A stretch of DNA of 64,000 nucleotides, from the NCBI GenBank assembly GCA_944548615.1, contig OX155965.1, positions 25,162,946 through 25,226,945 of the forward strand, in the 5' to 3' direction. This document shows positions 31,337 to 43,278 of this stretch, one piece after another (position 1 is the stretch's first letter; each line of letters begins with the position of its first letter). The stretch is from Micropterix aruncella (lineage: Eukaryota > Arthropoda > Insecta > Lepidoptera > Micropterigidae). Both the position numbers and the translations under genes were made by a program. Below the pieces are notes generated by a model. It had not been told where the DNA came from, searched no databases, and saw only the letters and a program-made list of their open reading frames with translations.

Positions 31337-31887
31337 CACAGTATACCAACCAGTAGCTTTACTCTCGAGCTACACGGCAATGCCGGAGGAGGGTGCGAAT
31401 AATGTGGGCAAAGGGGTACGTCCCGACGAATGCGAACGGTTAGCATTACGCGCAGGTAAAGGCTGACGACAATCCGAGCGTTCGTATATCTGCTCAGGCC
31501 GGGAAGCGGGACATCTGGCGACCATATCCGAGCCCTTACGACTCGTGGCGTATTCGCTTTGATTTCAGTTTTGTTCTAAGAGAAGCTACTGTGGTATAGT
31601 GGTTAGGTCGCCTGATCTTACATTGTAAGGTCCCGGGTTCGATTCCCGGCTGAGTCACCATTTTCCGCTGGGATCAAATTAACGGAATTGCATTTTCAAT
31701 TCTGTCGATCGAATGCAATAACAAGACACACACTTACATACATGTTACATGCACATATACATATAACGCGTCTTAGTAGGGTTGGTTGTAAGAGATTGTC
31801 ATATGACAATAAACCCGCCCATTGTGACATTTTCACAATAAAGAGTATAAACAAACAAACAAACAAACAAACTGTCTGGTATACTGT
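31337..31887. mobile_element. CACAGTATACC MITE, copy 1, split by a SINE
   Basis: The left part 31337-31592 and right end 31871-31887 match the intact MITE at 59078-59348. The SINE at 31593-31870 sits inside it. Body blocks AACCAGTAGCTTTACTCTCG and GTACGTCCCGACGAATGCGA are shared by all three copies. Confidence 0.85.
31593..31870 (+). mobile_element. tRNA-derived SINE, complete
   Basis: The head has GGTATAGTGGTTAGGTCGCC (A-box region) and GGGTTCGATTCCCGGC (B box). The body runs ATTAACGGAATTG through CATATGACAATAAACCCGCC, and the tail is (AAAC)n. It is flanked by a 5-bp ACTGT duplication (31588-31592 and 31871-31875). The split internal Pol III promoter marks it as tRNA-derived. It is not a tRNA gene: the cloverleaf is not maintained. 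Confidence 0.85.
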
Positions 31888-34790
31888 AATAATGTGCCAG
31901 TGCCAGTGCCAGCGACTGACTAACAGACAAGGTCAGTACCGCTGGAGCGTGTGGCAGGGGAAGCAGACTGGCTTCAAAATATATAGCGGGAATATTGAAC
32001 TTATTGAAGTCAGCACTGATACTACAGCGCTGTACTAACTTGAAATCAAGTTACACGATGAAAGTACTGTCAGCGGTGATTTTTTTCTATTGAATTTGAA
32101 GTCTGTAACTGTACCAATGTAAATCAGCCTTAACAGATGTATACGAAAAATATCTAAAATCATCATAATCGCTAAAAAAGTTTCACAACTTCGAAACGAT
32201 CACAAAATCGCCGGGCACGCCATCAAATTCCGCGTTTATCATCAAAATCCAAACTAGTATGATAAACGATTTTTTGAAAATTGTTATAATTTTAATAGCA
32301 TTTACATAAAGATGACATTTTGTTAATTTGGTATACAGGTTTCAATGCGTAATAATCACGCAAGTGTTCAGACAGATTTATGAGTCTCTCTAGATAGAAT
32401 GCCATATATTGATGACATTCTATCTCTCTGTATTATCACTGATTATAGTGGTATTATTTCTGTGATGTAATCAGCAAAATTAGAGATAGATGGCACTAAT
32501 AATTAAATGTTATTATTGTTATCGTTGGTTCAATTATTGTTTTTTTTTCTTTCAATCGGTCCTTTAAAAAAACGTTAGTATAGATGGTCAAATGAATTGC
32601 TATTAGTTTGGTCGTCACTGCTATCAAAGCCACCTGCATTTCGCCGTCTCGGAAGGATTGCCAAATCGTTCTATGAGTTGCTCAATCTATACCATATATT
32701 TCGGCTATACATTTTTTTCGGCTTGGAGGGGGCCGCTGCCTTTCTTCCCGGGAGTTGCTGCCAGGTCCGGTTGCTAATTTGTTTGTTGCTGTTTGTTGAT
32801 GATTTGTAAGGTCAAGGAAGTCTCGAGTTAGTACACACGTGATTCTCTGTAATGTCAGGAAACCAGAGAGACAACTCGATATTTTCAGAAATTCTCAAAC
32901 GTGTCACATCCTTCACGGTGCCACAGATTGATCAACGATCAGAGGATGGTAAGGTAACTAATTTCTGGTTCACATTTGTGCCTCCGTCTTATTAATATAA
33001 TTTGGCCCAGTTGCGAGGCGAATTTGGGCGGCCCATTTGTCACATATTGGGGCCGACCTGCAGGCTGCGTAAATCAAATAAGCAAGACCTAATGAAATTG
33101 TCGAAGCAGGCGCCCCGGGCCGTTCGTCAATGTTTGCCCAGCGCCCGCCGCATATTCCGCGCCATGCCATACGCCGCACCACAGATGAAAACAAATGTTG
33201 TGCATATTCGCAACAGATGCGACACTGGCAGGAATGCGTCCAATTGACGCGCTTCAAAGGATGAATAAATCGCAATCTATGGTAATGGCTGGATCGTTAC
33301 CAACTTCTGATGGGAACTTACGTTTTTAAAACCTTCCTATAGAAAAGACTAGACCGGTTTTATTTTTGAATACCGATACTAAAGGGGGCTTTTTAAGCAG
33401 ATCTTTTAGGATCGATAGTTTTTACGCCACTGCGATAGCCCCCCCTTCCTGGTAGCCTGAATATACATATAGCCACATTATTACCAATGCTATAAAGTAA
33501 CTCGGAAAAATTTAACACGCAAATTTAGCAAATGTCAGTGCCCACCTAACTAGGACTGTAATGTCCTGTATATAGGCGGGTCAGAGTAAACAATTAAAAT
33601 TAGCGACTTATTTTTATAAAGAACTAAATTGACTAACGTTTAATTTTTAGAAATAGTAAATGTACCTAATTAAAATTTAATATATAACATAATATAATAA
33701 TCTGTATAAATATTACAATGTATATACCTAATCATATTTATGTAATAATATGGTAAGTACATAGATACCTAAATTCGATTATAATAAAAATATTATGGTA
33801 TAAACATATTTATTTTAGAATACAATTATATAAATACGATTATTAAAATATTGCGAAAAATAAGAAATACCATACGATATATTATGATTATATGCATAAT
33901 ACTTTATGTAGGTATATGTATACGATATTAGCTTTAAAATCAACCATTATATAATATACGCTATAAAAGACAAGTTTTCTGACTTAGACCTCCCTAATTG
34001 AAATAACCATTTATTTATATTATATTTAAACTGTTAAATGTCCTTTAGGTGTTTCCATTTCTCTTCTATGTCATTATAAAACCTGGGCCCAAGGAAGAAA
34101 GCTTGTCTTTGTGCAAATGTTGTTTGCACTCGATCTACGCCTATATTGGATATAACCTACCTTATTTAGTCAAAATAGGTAGTATCCCTAGCAAAATTCG
34201 CGCGGATTTTATATCCATACGACTAGCCAGTTCTGTTTTTACACAGCTCTGTTTAAAAACCCATCCTCACTAGCCTTTTCAATCCCCTTAAGGTGACAAC
34301 TGACATGATACTTGGGAACGACCATATCTGAAGAACTTTAGTTTTATGATTTTTTTGCGAAATATAATAATTAATATAGAAAAGTTTTTAGGCGAATCCC
34401 TCGATAAGGAACCAATTTACAAATTTAGACTGCTTATTGCCCTGGACATTAAGGCTTTAAACTTGATTTTGAAAACTTTCAAGCGCGATTACAATGTAAG
34501 CGGTAAATGTGTTTTATTTTAATTTAATTATATTGACTGGTTAATTCTCCGGTGTCGCGCTGAGCCACATTTTTTATTTAGGCCCTAAATTAATTACCAT
34601 TAATTAAAACGTGAGAGCGCTTTGAGTGTTATGCTAAATATGCTTTACCTTTACATTTATTCTGTGCCAGCGCTGCTCTCGAAAGTTTAGTATGCGCCCG
34701 GTCGCCGGCGTGAGTGGACGTAGAATCTGTGCCTTATGCTCCGTCAACGCTGGATTTTTCTTTGTCAAACCCTACCAAATTGACCCTGTC
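31888..34790. other. Mostly unique DNA, no gene seen
   Basis: Two moderately GC-rich blocks (about 32590-32800 and 33000-33260) are open on both strands but show no motif or codon bias; they may be conserved non-coding DNA. An inverted AGATAGAATG/CATTCTATCT pair lies near 32390-32430. 33590-34040 is very AT-rich. Confidence 0.4.
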
Positions 34791-35486
34791 TATTACTTCG
34801 CGTTTAGGGAGCTAATGGGCCCATGATGAGGTGGCCACAATGACCCATGTGTTCAGGGTCGGTCACACTCACGGGTCAACACCCCATCCGATGGCCTCCA
34901 CGCATGGGGTGCGAGCCTGGGTAGGACACTGGGTCAACCAGTCTCCCCTGGGAATCAATCCTCTGGCGCTCCTGGACGGTCTGCGCACCGAGCGGCGCAA
35001 GCCAATCGATTGTGCTCTCCGACTAACAATCGGGGGAGTCTGGGAACTGTATTGTTTCCTATAGAGCGGGGGTAGTTGTCTACCTTACGGCGACTGCTCT
35101 TGAAATGACCATTGGCCATCCGATCCCGGTTCAGAGTCGGGCAAAGGACGCCTTGGTCCGCGATAGATTCGGTGTACTTCGTTTCACCGCTTCGCAAGGG
35201 AGAGGACCGCGCAAGCGACCTCGAACTTGGAACCAATCGAGAGACCGGAGAAATCTGGTCACAATTGGAAGTGAGGGCGCGAGTATCTCGAGCCCGCCGG
35301 GTTTATTCCTGGCTCACTCGCGGTAAGGCGTTGGACTCTCACGGGTTGTGACGTAGCTGGACGTAGGATTGTACTGTCCAAAGTCTTCTACGTTCACTGC
35401 AGGGCGACAGAACGACTAATCGTTAAAACGTCCTGTGGTGACGGGCTCGCCCGTTGTAGTTGACACCGCAAGATATTACTTCGCGT
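34791..35486 (+). mobile_element. CCCAACTCAC retroposon family, copy 2, with 13-bp TSD
   Basis: TATTACTTCGCGT flanks the copy at 34791-34803 and 35474-35486, so the element itself is 34804-35473. It starts GAGCTAATGGGCCCATG and ends GCCCGTTGTAGTTGACACC without poly-A. Near the 3' end GACGGGCTCGCCCGTT can form a stem-loop. No ORF with coding signal. Confidence 0.8.
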
Positions 35487-35534
35487 GTCCGCCATTCCGC
35501 GTGTCTCATGTCGCCTTAAGCAAAATTGAGAAGT

Positions 35535-35695
35535 GCAACTTTCCGTTTAAGGCGTTGGTCGCTGACGGGCAAGTTGACGTAGCTAGACGGTGGACTGTAT
35601 TCGTGCCCAAGTCTCTGCGTTCGAAGCTATAACGATGAATATCGTTATAGCTTCCTAGGGTGACGGGTTCGCCCGCTTTAGATGACACCCCACTG
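35535..35695 (+). mobile_element. CCCAACTCAC family, 3' fragment
   Basis: A second 3' end of the same family just downstream: AAGGCGTTGGTCGCTGACGG, AGCTAGACGGTGGACTG, then GACGGGTTCGCCCGCT and TAGATGACACC. It is 5'-truncated. Confidence 0.7.
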
Positions 35696-36875
35696 ATAAC
35701 TTGGTCGCGCGGAGTGTATTTCGAGATCCCTATCCAACCAACCCCACCCCTCCCACGCTTGATGACGCAAACACGCAAGATTAATACAATATGTAATGGA
35801 TGTTAATCTATTTTTAGAATATTAACGCCACCTTGCGCTGCAACCCTTGGTCTACGAGATATATTCAAATATTTGCGAACAACAAAAGCGCTGCATCGCC
35901 AACTCTGGCTGGACCTTGACAAGGGAGCCATTTACGTACTGCCAAGGTAGTTTTCAGGATTCTGGTCTAAAAATCCAATCTTATTAAATCATATTTTCCT
36001 GTCCATCCTAGAACGGGCTAGTCCCAGTTGGGTGAGAGAATCAAATAAGCAAAAGGTTAAGGTTTTGCCATTCGGTTCCTGTTATTTTTATAAGCAAAAA
36101 CAATGTTTTATAGTAATTAATTCTTAAATAATAAATAAATAAATATAATATTATTAAAAACATTAATAGCATATTATATTGATCATTAAAAAGCATAAAG
36201 TATATCCGAATTGTCGCGTAATTGTCTATGTAACATATGTTTCTTGCTAAAACTAACTACGACTTATCTCGTAGTTGGCAGAACGTGTTAAAAATGTTTT
36301 CAAGTAAAAAAAAGCAAAAAATTTGACAGGAAAACGTGAGAAAATTGGCCGTCTAGAAAGTCGGCAAATTGATTGCCTTCATCAAATATACGATGTCGCA
36401 TCTGGTGTTTATGGTAAAACTTTCATTCCTAATCTGTGGTCTCATTCCAAACACGCGTGACTGACGCGTATACCTCCTCTCGTCAATAGAGAGCGGGAAA
36501 GAGCGAACAAACATCTTGAGAATCTTGCCACCTTATGACGCCAAAGTCAACAGCGGTACGAGGTAGCTTCGAAGATGCGCATAGTGCTAATATTTCCAGA
36601 TTTCTCGTGGAGACGGACGTGTGGAGAAGATAATATACGATAGCATTCCTGCCACATCGTAAATTAGGTGTCATTGAACAGACCACGCTTGGGAATCCTT
36701 GCTTCTGCAACGGTGTGTAGTTCAACGAAGGACTATGTAAATGCTAGTACGGTATGCCTGAACAACAAAAACGATTTGGGGTTATACGCAGTTGAAATTT
36801 CAAAAAATTGTTTAATTTTTAATGTATTTTCGGAATGTAGATATATTTGAATATATTCTCAAAATAAATTATTAG
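35696..36875. other. Unique DNA, no gene seen
   Basis: A short inverted repeat AACTACGACTTATCTCGTAGTT lies near 36255-36277. Its right side, CGTAGTTGGCAG, resembles the palindrome at 53.02 kb. No coding bias. Confidence 0.4.
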
Positions 36876-37541
36876 TTAAAAAAAAACACTAAAAAAAGGC
36901 TTTTATAAATGCATGTAAAAACCAAAGAACCGGTTACCTGAGGTGACGCTAGCGACATGATATTATTAACCACCCTCATGCCATTCAGTCCTCGGCACCT
37001 CAGTCCTGACAATTCAGGACAATCACTTCAGATCGTGTTCAAAGTCCATTACGTGACCTTTCTCACAAGTGCAAACACGACTATGATACGATATTCCATC
37101 ATGGAATGCCAGTTCCTGTCTTCCGGCTTCATCATCAAACATTGAAACTTAATTGTGGTCAAAGTTCATTACAAGACCTTTCTAACAAGTCCAAACACGG
37201 CTGTGATACGATATTCCATCATGGAATGCTAGTGCCTATCTTCCGGCTTTATCATCAGACCTTGAAACATAATCGTGGTCAAAGTTCATTCCAAGACTTT
37301 TCTAACAAGTCCAAACACAGCTATGATACGATGTTCCATCATGAAGTTCCAGTTCATATCTTCCGACTCCATCATCAGATCAGTTCGACAGTACCATATT
37401 ATTGTATTATCATCAGAACTACATACAGCTGCCAATTTTCGTGACGCTACGGTCTTTGGAAGATGATTAAATTAGTTACCTTAGATTCCATTACATAGTT
37501 AGTTACATACCGGTCGACCAAATAAAAGCGTGTTAAAAAAC
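36876..37541 (+). mobile_element. Foldback-ended element with 120-bp tandem core, copy 1
   Basis: It begins AAAACACTAAAAAAAGGCTT and ends AATAAAAGCGTGTTAAAAAA, whose complement resembles the start. The core holds about three units of exactly 120-bp spacing, marked by ATGATACGAT-TTCCATCATG at 37083, 37203 and 37323. A shorter relative is at 43573-43931. Confidence 0.75.
37030..37390 (+). repeat. 120-bp tandem repeat, ~3 units
   Basis: Each unit runs TGGTCAAAGTTCATTAC, AACAAGTCCAAACAC, GATACGAT-TTCCATCATG, TCTTCCGGCTTCATCATC, TTGAAAC-TAAT. Units are about 85-90% alike by eye. Confidence 0.9.
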
Positions 37542-37990
37542 GTAATTCACCTGACAAATCTTCTTGGAGATACATGCATGTAAGGACGTTCGGAGCGTTA
37601 CAAAGTAGGCGGCTTAAAGACCAGAGTAGCAGCTGTTTTTATGCCGCGCAATACCTGAGTAGACTCTTTTCATTGTATTCGCATAGGTCTATTTATAGAT
37701 CTATTTTATACCAGAGAGCTAAATGTAGTCGTTTCAGTTTATACTCTCTGTTTGTAGTTTTGCGTTTCAAAATGCCTTTCAAGTGTACATAGTAGAAAAC
37801 ATTACAATAAAAAAAGAGTTTTTTTTTTCAAAACTATGCCGAAAACGATGGTGCAGAGCGCGTCACGATCTCTGACTTATGAGCGCATGAGAGCACGCGC
37901 GAGGGAAGAATGTTTCGCAGACAACTCGGAATATTAGAAGCTGCTGATGATGCAGAGGGTTTATCTTATGGCCCCGGCATAGATGACTCT
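37542..37990. other. Unclassified repeat-like DNA
   Basis: No coding motif. GC-poor except near 37850-37940. Confidence 0.35.
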
Positions 37991-38142
37991 GTTACGGGTA
38001 ATGCTAGTTGTTTGAGTAAACCCAGGTTTACCCGGGTATACTTAGAATTACCAAAGGATTTTGGGTTAGGTTAAGATAGGTTAGGTTCTAGGTATACCCG
38101 GGTAAACCTAGGTTTACTCAAACAACTAGCATTACCCGTAAC
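37991..38142. repeat. 152-bp hairpin, 57-bp arms, TTAGG-like loop
   Basis: 37991-38047 and 38086-38142 are complementary at 55 of 57 positions. The arms start GTTACGGGTAATGCTAG, and each contains the internal palindrome-like GTTTACCCGGGTATAC. The 38-base loop holds GTTAGGTTAAGATAGGTTAGG, four imperfect units of the insect telomere repeat TTAGG. Confidence 0.9.
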
Positions 38143-38721
38143 AACTCCATGTAAATTAAAAAAAAATGCGTGAATGCGTTTTTCTCAAAACGGCGTTTTC
38201 AAAGTCGGTGAGCACGATTTCTCAAAAACAGCTGAACCCACCGGTCTGAAATTTTAACGCAACCTTCTCAGATATATTCTTCAGGGATTGATTGAAGGAA
38301 TAAGATTTCCGATAATTATTTCTATTTTTTTGAACAACATAACCAAAGAAATTTGGTCGAAAGTGTGCTTTTTTTACTTTTTGGAGCTGCCATTTTGTCA
38401 AAAATTAAAATTACATCTATTACTTCGATCAATACCTAGATTTATCTTGCCACTAATATAATCTTCTGTTTTTTTTAATTTCATATACTTAAACCGGAGA
38501 TTTTTTGCTCACCGCCAGACACCCTTTTTTGAAGGACCTCCAGGAGCGGTGTAAATCAATATTTTTAAAAATGACAAATGCCAAAATAAAGTTAAAAGTT
38601 ACTGCTGCATTTATTATTTTTTCTTGTATTTGTCAAAAAAGAAACCCCTTTTCAGAAAAAAAAAACGTAAAAACTCGTCTTTTTTTGGTCTTGCAACTGC
38701 GTATATCCCCTTAACTTAATC
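38143..38721. other. AT-rich non-coding region
   Basis: Runs of T and A, no domain in any frame. Confidence 0.45.
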
Positions 38722-39412
38722 ATTCTTGTCAGTCTGTTCTCCTCCCCCTTTCTGGATTATGGAGATGTCGTGTTTCTCGACCTCACAGAGGAGTAAGTCA
38801 CCAAAAGGTCTACAAAACATCTGCATTCGATATATACATGAACTCAGAAAATTTTACCATATCACGGAGTTCAGAGAGAAGCTTCACTGCCGTTGGACCC
38901 AGGAGAAAAGAGACATGAGAGTTCTGAGCCTACTTTGCAGGATCTTGGAGTGCGTCGCTCCCGATTCACCGGCAGATTTACTGCACTATCGGTTCATGAC
39001 CGCCCTCTGACATCTGAAGATAGCCCGCTACTCTCTATCCCTGGTCACAGCAGTGACTTTTCTGATTCTCTCTCACCGTGCATGGATCGCGTCTTTGGAA
39101 TGTTTTGCCGAAATATGTGAGAACCGCGCGGAGCATAATTTGAAATGTTCCAAATAATTTCTCTTTCTCTTCCTATTCTCCTCTTTGTTAAACGTTTGCG
39201 TTCCTACAGGATTTAGTTAATTTCGGTGTGGTACATTCTGTGCTCACAAATAGTTCATTTTAGTTGTACTTATTATGTAGGTTAAATATCTGCTAACAAT
39301 TTTCACAAACAGAGTACAGTTTACCTTTAGAATATTGCCTGTATGCAATAAGCTAGCTTTTTCTTTTGAATAAACCGTTTTTTAAATTATTAATATTATT
39401 ATTATTATTATT
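38722..39412 (+). mobile_element. 5'-truncated LINE with (ATT)n tail
   Basis: RT C-terminal remnants in changing frames: LQNICIRYIHELRKFYHITE (about 38809-38868), then RRDMRVLSLLCRI-type sequence and, in a third frame, HGSRLWNVLPKYVRTAR (about 39080-39130), the usual end of CR1/Jockey-like proteins. A ~250-bp 3' UTR and an ATT microsatellite (39387-39412) follow. At least two frameshifts. Confidence 0.75.
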
Positions 39413-40022
39413 CCTAAATGAAGGCAAAAATTGAAAAAACTATAAAACTTCACTGTTATTCGTGGATCATATTAATGGTGTTACTTTACGTATTCTTAGG
39501 TCCATATTGGATTCTGGAGGTTGATACGGTTTTCGGATGCACAGCCCTGCGTCCATTTATAACTCTTTACTCTCTATCTCGGAAGATCGCCATTGTGGAA
39601 TTAACTGTTCCATGGGAATCAAATATCCCAAAAGACCATGACTACAAATTAAATAAATACCATGATCTCGCAAATGCTGTCACCGGAACGGCTTCACTAC
39701 ACCTTCACGCGGTGGAAACTGGCGCTCGTGGCCTGCCAGCGAAATCTCTGTTTCACCTTTTCAAAGATCTTGGTCTGGCCAGGAAAATAATCAACTCCTT
39801 AGAAAAAATATCTAAAACCGCGATTTTCGCATCTTAAATTCTATGGCTTCGAAGGGGGAGTTAATGGGTGGTAAGGTGTACGCTCACATGTGGCAAGACA
39901 GCTGTCCTAAACCTACCACTGTCGGGAATCCGCTGCTCACCCCCCAAAAGTGTAATAATACTATATGATAGGCCCGACGTCGGTCGGTGAATTCCAGGGC
40001 AGCTCCGTTTGTATTTTATTTT
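39413..40022 (+). mobile_element. RLE-type non-LTR C-terminal fragment, copy C
   Basis: Follows directly on the (ATT)n tail of the preceding LINE. Its ORF is the longest of the three family copies. The 3' block CCCGACGTCGGTCGGTGAAT is shared with A and B. Confidence 0.7.
39418..39837 (+). pseudogene. PD-(D/E)XK-like endonuclease end of a non-LTR element
   Basis: The 139-codon frame has two parts. Residues ~45-80 read FITLYSLSRKIAIVELTVPW then E......HDYKLNKYHDL: the hydrophobic strand with E/D, the VPWE block and the K...KY helix resemble the restriction-like endonuclease core at the C-terminus of R2/R4/NeSL-type proteins. Residues ~100-139 read GARGLPAKSLFHLFKDLG then a helical end. The upstream Cys/His motif and RT are missing here, but a matching CALC/YRHDN region precedes this block in copy A. 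The ATG at 39418 lies in the truncated start and is not a genuine initiation codon. Family call inferred from memory. Confidence 0.5.
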
Positions 40023-40826
40023 ATATATGTATATATAAAGTTACACAGATGCCTTGTTAGACCGGTTGCGTTGATTTTTTTGTTGAAATATCTCGTACAC
40101 AAGCGACGCCAATAATATTGAAAGCCCGCTATATTTAAATCATTTTTGGAAAAATACCATTTTATTACCACGAAAAATACTACAAATAAACTACGAATAT
40201 CCGCGCGGGGGGAGGTCGAGTTAACGGGGGTTGGCGGTGGGTTTGTCTAGTTGCCGGGAAGTCTTGGTGTAATATAACAGATTTTTTATTAATTTTATGC
40301 TTTGCTGAAGCAACAACCTCCCCTAAGAATTTTGTGGCCAGTTTGTGAGTGCGCATCTCAATGTCCATTGGTGGGTGAGGCCAAATGACCCATTCTCCAT
40401 GGCCGTTTTCGCTACTGGGTGAAATCGCCTGTATAATCGCGGCGTTTCGAAATTACGAAAATCTTTACGAAATTTTCGATTGAAGAAGCGTCTAATTAGG
40501 CGGGCGGGCGGCCTGCTCTGAGACTACACAGGACACTTTTCGGGCCGCCCAATTTGCGCGACGGGCGGGTCGCCCCCGGCGCGGGCCGGAAGGTCCTTTG
40601 TCGCGGGACATCTGTATCAAAGTTTCATCATTTAAACTTAATTATCGCTGTCGCGGAGGGCAACTGCCCGGGAAACCGGATCGGGCCGCTCCGGCACTAA
40701 GCCTTTCAAGATTTGTCGCTACACTCCTCGAACGCCGGCCGAAATTTCAATACATAAATATGCGGGACAGCGGCCCCGTTTTATCATAATTACCTTTAAC
40801 ATTAATTATATATGGCAGCGTTTCAC
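40023..40826. other. GC-rich unique block, possible conserved non-coding DNA
   Basis: 40200-40790 is GC-rich with repeated GGGCGGGCGG/GGGCCGCCC stretches and no codon-biased frame. No match to other parts of the window was seen. It may be regulatory DNA of the host gene. Confidence 0.35.
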
Positions 40827-41445
40827 TTTTTACACGACTGCCCAAAAAAAAGGAGTGTAATGTGTTCAGGGGTCATCTATGTATGTTTTCCGTTTCTTTA
40901 TTCCACCATAACTTCTAAACGCTTAAACCGATTTAAAAGTATGTAGGATTGTAATTTTTTTTTTTTTTAAATAACGTGTATGCATGACTATATTTTGTAA
41001 GAAGTATTCACATTCAATTTATTCACATATTATAACTCCTCCCTGCCTATCTCCGCCATGTGTGTTTATTCTTCAAAAAAATAAAATGTTTAAAAAAAAA
41101 TTTAAGTGGAAACATGTAATTGGCTTTGTCTTTGAAATTTAATAATTGTGTGCCTAATGTAATAAAATAGCTGTATGTTTCCTGAATAATATTAAAATAT
41201 TTTTTTATTCTTAGAATCGTTATATCATCCCGAGTATCTTAAGCTACCTTAACTGTCCAAAGGTCAATAAATTAACATACATATATCGTGTCTAGTGTCA
41301 AATGAAAGATCTGATTTAGTACATTTCGAAAATATACATGTATCTATTTGAATAAATACATAAACCACAAGTATTTCATAAAAAACCGCAATAAAAATAA
41401 TTATTAATACAATAGTTCACTTTCTGTAAAGGCAGTCGTCTTTTT
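40827..41445 (+). mobile_element. ACACGACTGCC DNA element, copy 1, with nested LINE end
   Basis: TTTTTACACGACTGCC at 40827 is mirrored by GGCAGTCGTCTTTTT ending 41445. The body matches 62051-62412 and, inverted, 58841-59948. A Jockey-type 3' end is inserted at about 40957-41205. No transposase. Confidence 0.75.
40957..41205 (+). mobile_element. Nested 3' end of Jockey-type LINE
   Basis: Contains AAGTGGAAACATGTAATTGG and AGCTGTATGTTTCCTGAATA and ends in A/T-rich tail. It is absent from the related element at 62.05 kb, which gives the empty-site comparison. Confidence 0.75.
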
Positions 41446-41487
41446 GATTATTTTTAATATACTTACTTGTTTTTTTAATTACTATTA
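41446..41487. other. Short spacer
   Basis: AT-rich. Confidence 0.4.
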
Positions 41488-42223
41488 TCTATACTAATAT
41501 TATAAAGAGGTAAAGTTTGTGACGTTGTAGGAGGTAATCTCTGGATCTACTGAACTGATTTGGAAAATTCTTTAACCAATAGAAAGCCACGTTATTTGTG
41601 AGTGTCATAGGCTATATATTAATCGCAAAAATGAAAAGACTTTTTCGTGGTAGTCGGATTTCCAAAGTAAGTCGGAAAAACGGTCGAACGAAAAGGTTTC
41701 TAACGAACGCTGCCTTGACGATGAGAGATATATGATTAAGTTCTACAGAAAAGTTGTAGAGCTTGATATTGCCTACTAAAAAGTCAACGACAGCATATGT
41801 CTAACTTTTATATTTAAGTAACAAACAGTAGTATTTTGTATTAAAAAAATAATTTAAATCGTTAGGTCATGTTTATTGGTTATCAACAAATATGAACTAT
41901 TATCAAAATCAGTAAATTTATCGTCTCAAGTGTTTAAAACAAAAGATTTTTCCCTTTTACTGCATATATTTCACTTTTACTGCATAAATGGTTAAAGAGA
42001 TAAGACACTCACAAATAAGACACTCACAAGAAGACACTCACAAATAACGGTAATATAGTCAAATTGGCATTCAAATACATACATACATATGCAGTAAAAA
42101 TATAACCCATCTTTTGGCAGTCAGGAAATAAATCATAGCACTCAGTACTAACCCAACCACACTCATAATTTCATCACAAGTAAAAAGTTTTACCGCAAAA
42201 CGAAGTGGGCACGGGTCAGCTAG
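41488..42223 (+). mobile_element. Helitron-like non-autonomous element (TCTATACTAATATT family)
   Basis: It starts TCTATACTAATATTATAAAG after an A and ends GGGTCAGCTAG before a T, meeting the Helitron termini rule (5'-TC, CTRR-3', A|T target). Non-coding, 736 bp. Sequences with these ends are extremely common in Lepidoptera as I remember them. Confidence 0.7.
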
Positions 42224-42324
42224 TTGCGTATAAATAGGCTAAATAAAACAAATTTGAATGTCCATATAGAAGTATATAACATAATTGACGTGTTAACTTT
42301 TAACAACAATGTAATAATTACGGC
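42224..42324. other. Short spacer
   Basis: Nothing recognised. Confidence 0.4.
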
Positions 42325-42595
42325 CCGGGGTCATAGTGGTTAGGTCGACCGATAGTTGTAAGGTCCTGGGTTCGATTCCCGGCTAGGTCACCAATGTCCG
42401 AAAGATAAAATTAACAGAATTGAATTTCAATTCGGTCGAGCGAATGCAATATCAAAACACACACTTACACAAATGTCACACGCACGCATACATATAAACA
42501 CTTCATAGTAGGGTTGGTTGTGAGAGATTTTCGTATGACAATAGACCCGTCCATTGTGAAATTTCACGGTAGAGTAGAAACAAACAAACAATTCT
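42325..42595 (+). mobile_element. tRNA-derived SINE
   Basis: Same family as 31593-31870: TCATAGTGGTTAGGTCGACC, GGGTTCGATTCCCGGC, body AAAATTAACAGAATTGAATT, and a short AAACAAACAA tail. Confidence 0.85.
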
Positions 42596-42961
42596 TAAAC
42601 GATTTTTTAACTGAATCACAATAAAAGTATAGATAGATTGTGTAATGAGGTGCGGTCTCCTCGGACAACCTCTAAATGTCGCTGGTGAAAGATTGCAGGA
42701 TTCCAGGTAAACGCCTTGTGAATGGTGGCACAGATTTATTGTCGATTTGGTACAATACAAAGTACACGCGAGCGAAATATATTTATAACAAGCAGGAATT
42801 GCGGTGGCGACGATATCGACCGTCCGCTCCGATCGTATGGTAATCTGACGTCTCAGTGGCGGCGTTCGACCCGTCTTCCCTTCACTCGTTGGTTGCGTTC
42901 AGCGGCATCGCTCGATGTAAAGTTGCCACGCTAGAACGGTTTAGGCTAAGTATGAAACAGA
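42596..42961. other. Unclassified, GC-moderate region
   Basis: Possibly part of a decayed retroelement. No motif recognised. Confidence 0.3.
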
Positions 42962-43278
42962 TTGATAGATAACAATTCTTTATTGCACATTTTAGAAAAA
43001 CATACAACATGCGGACTTACTGTCTAAAGTACAATCTCTTACAGTTAACCTTGGTGGAAGTGAAAGAATTTAGGTGCCAGTAGAGCTAATATAAACAAAA
43101 GAAAACTATAAACAAAAGATTCATGTAAAGAAAGAAGAGCGGAGAATAGAAGAGGATGGGATAAGACATAATATTACTAGAAATATAGGGACATTAAATG
43201 CTTTTTCAGAGACACTTGAAAAGTAGAAACCGTTGGTGCTTTTCTGATATTTAAAGGGAGCTGGTTCCATAGTCTAGC
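42962..43278 (-). mobile_element. LINE C-terminal/3' UTR fragment
   Basis: The minus strand opens with VARLWNQLPLNIRKAPTVST near 43278-43219, then FQVSLKKHLMSLYF and a stop, the usual end of a Jockey/CR1-like ORF2. An AT-rich 3' UTR follows. It is cut on its 5' side exactly by the MITE at 43279. Confidence 0.7.

Noticed and set aside
31593..31662. Possible tRNA gene
   Set aside because: A and B boxes are present, but the arms do not form a proper cloverleaf and the sequence is the head of a repeated SINE.
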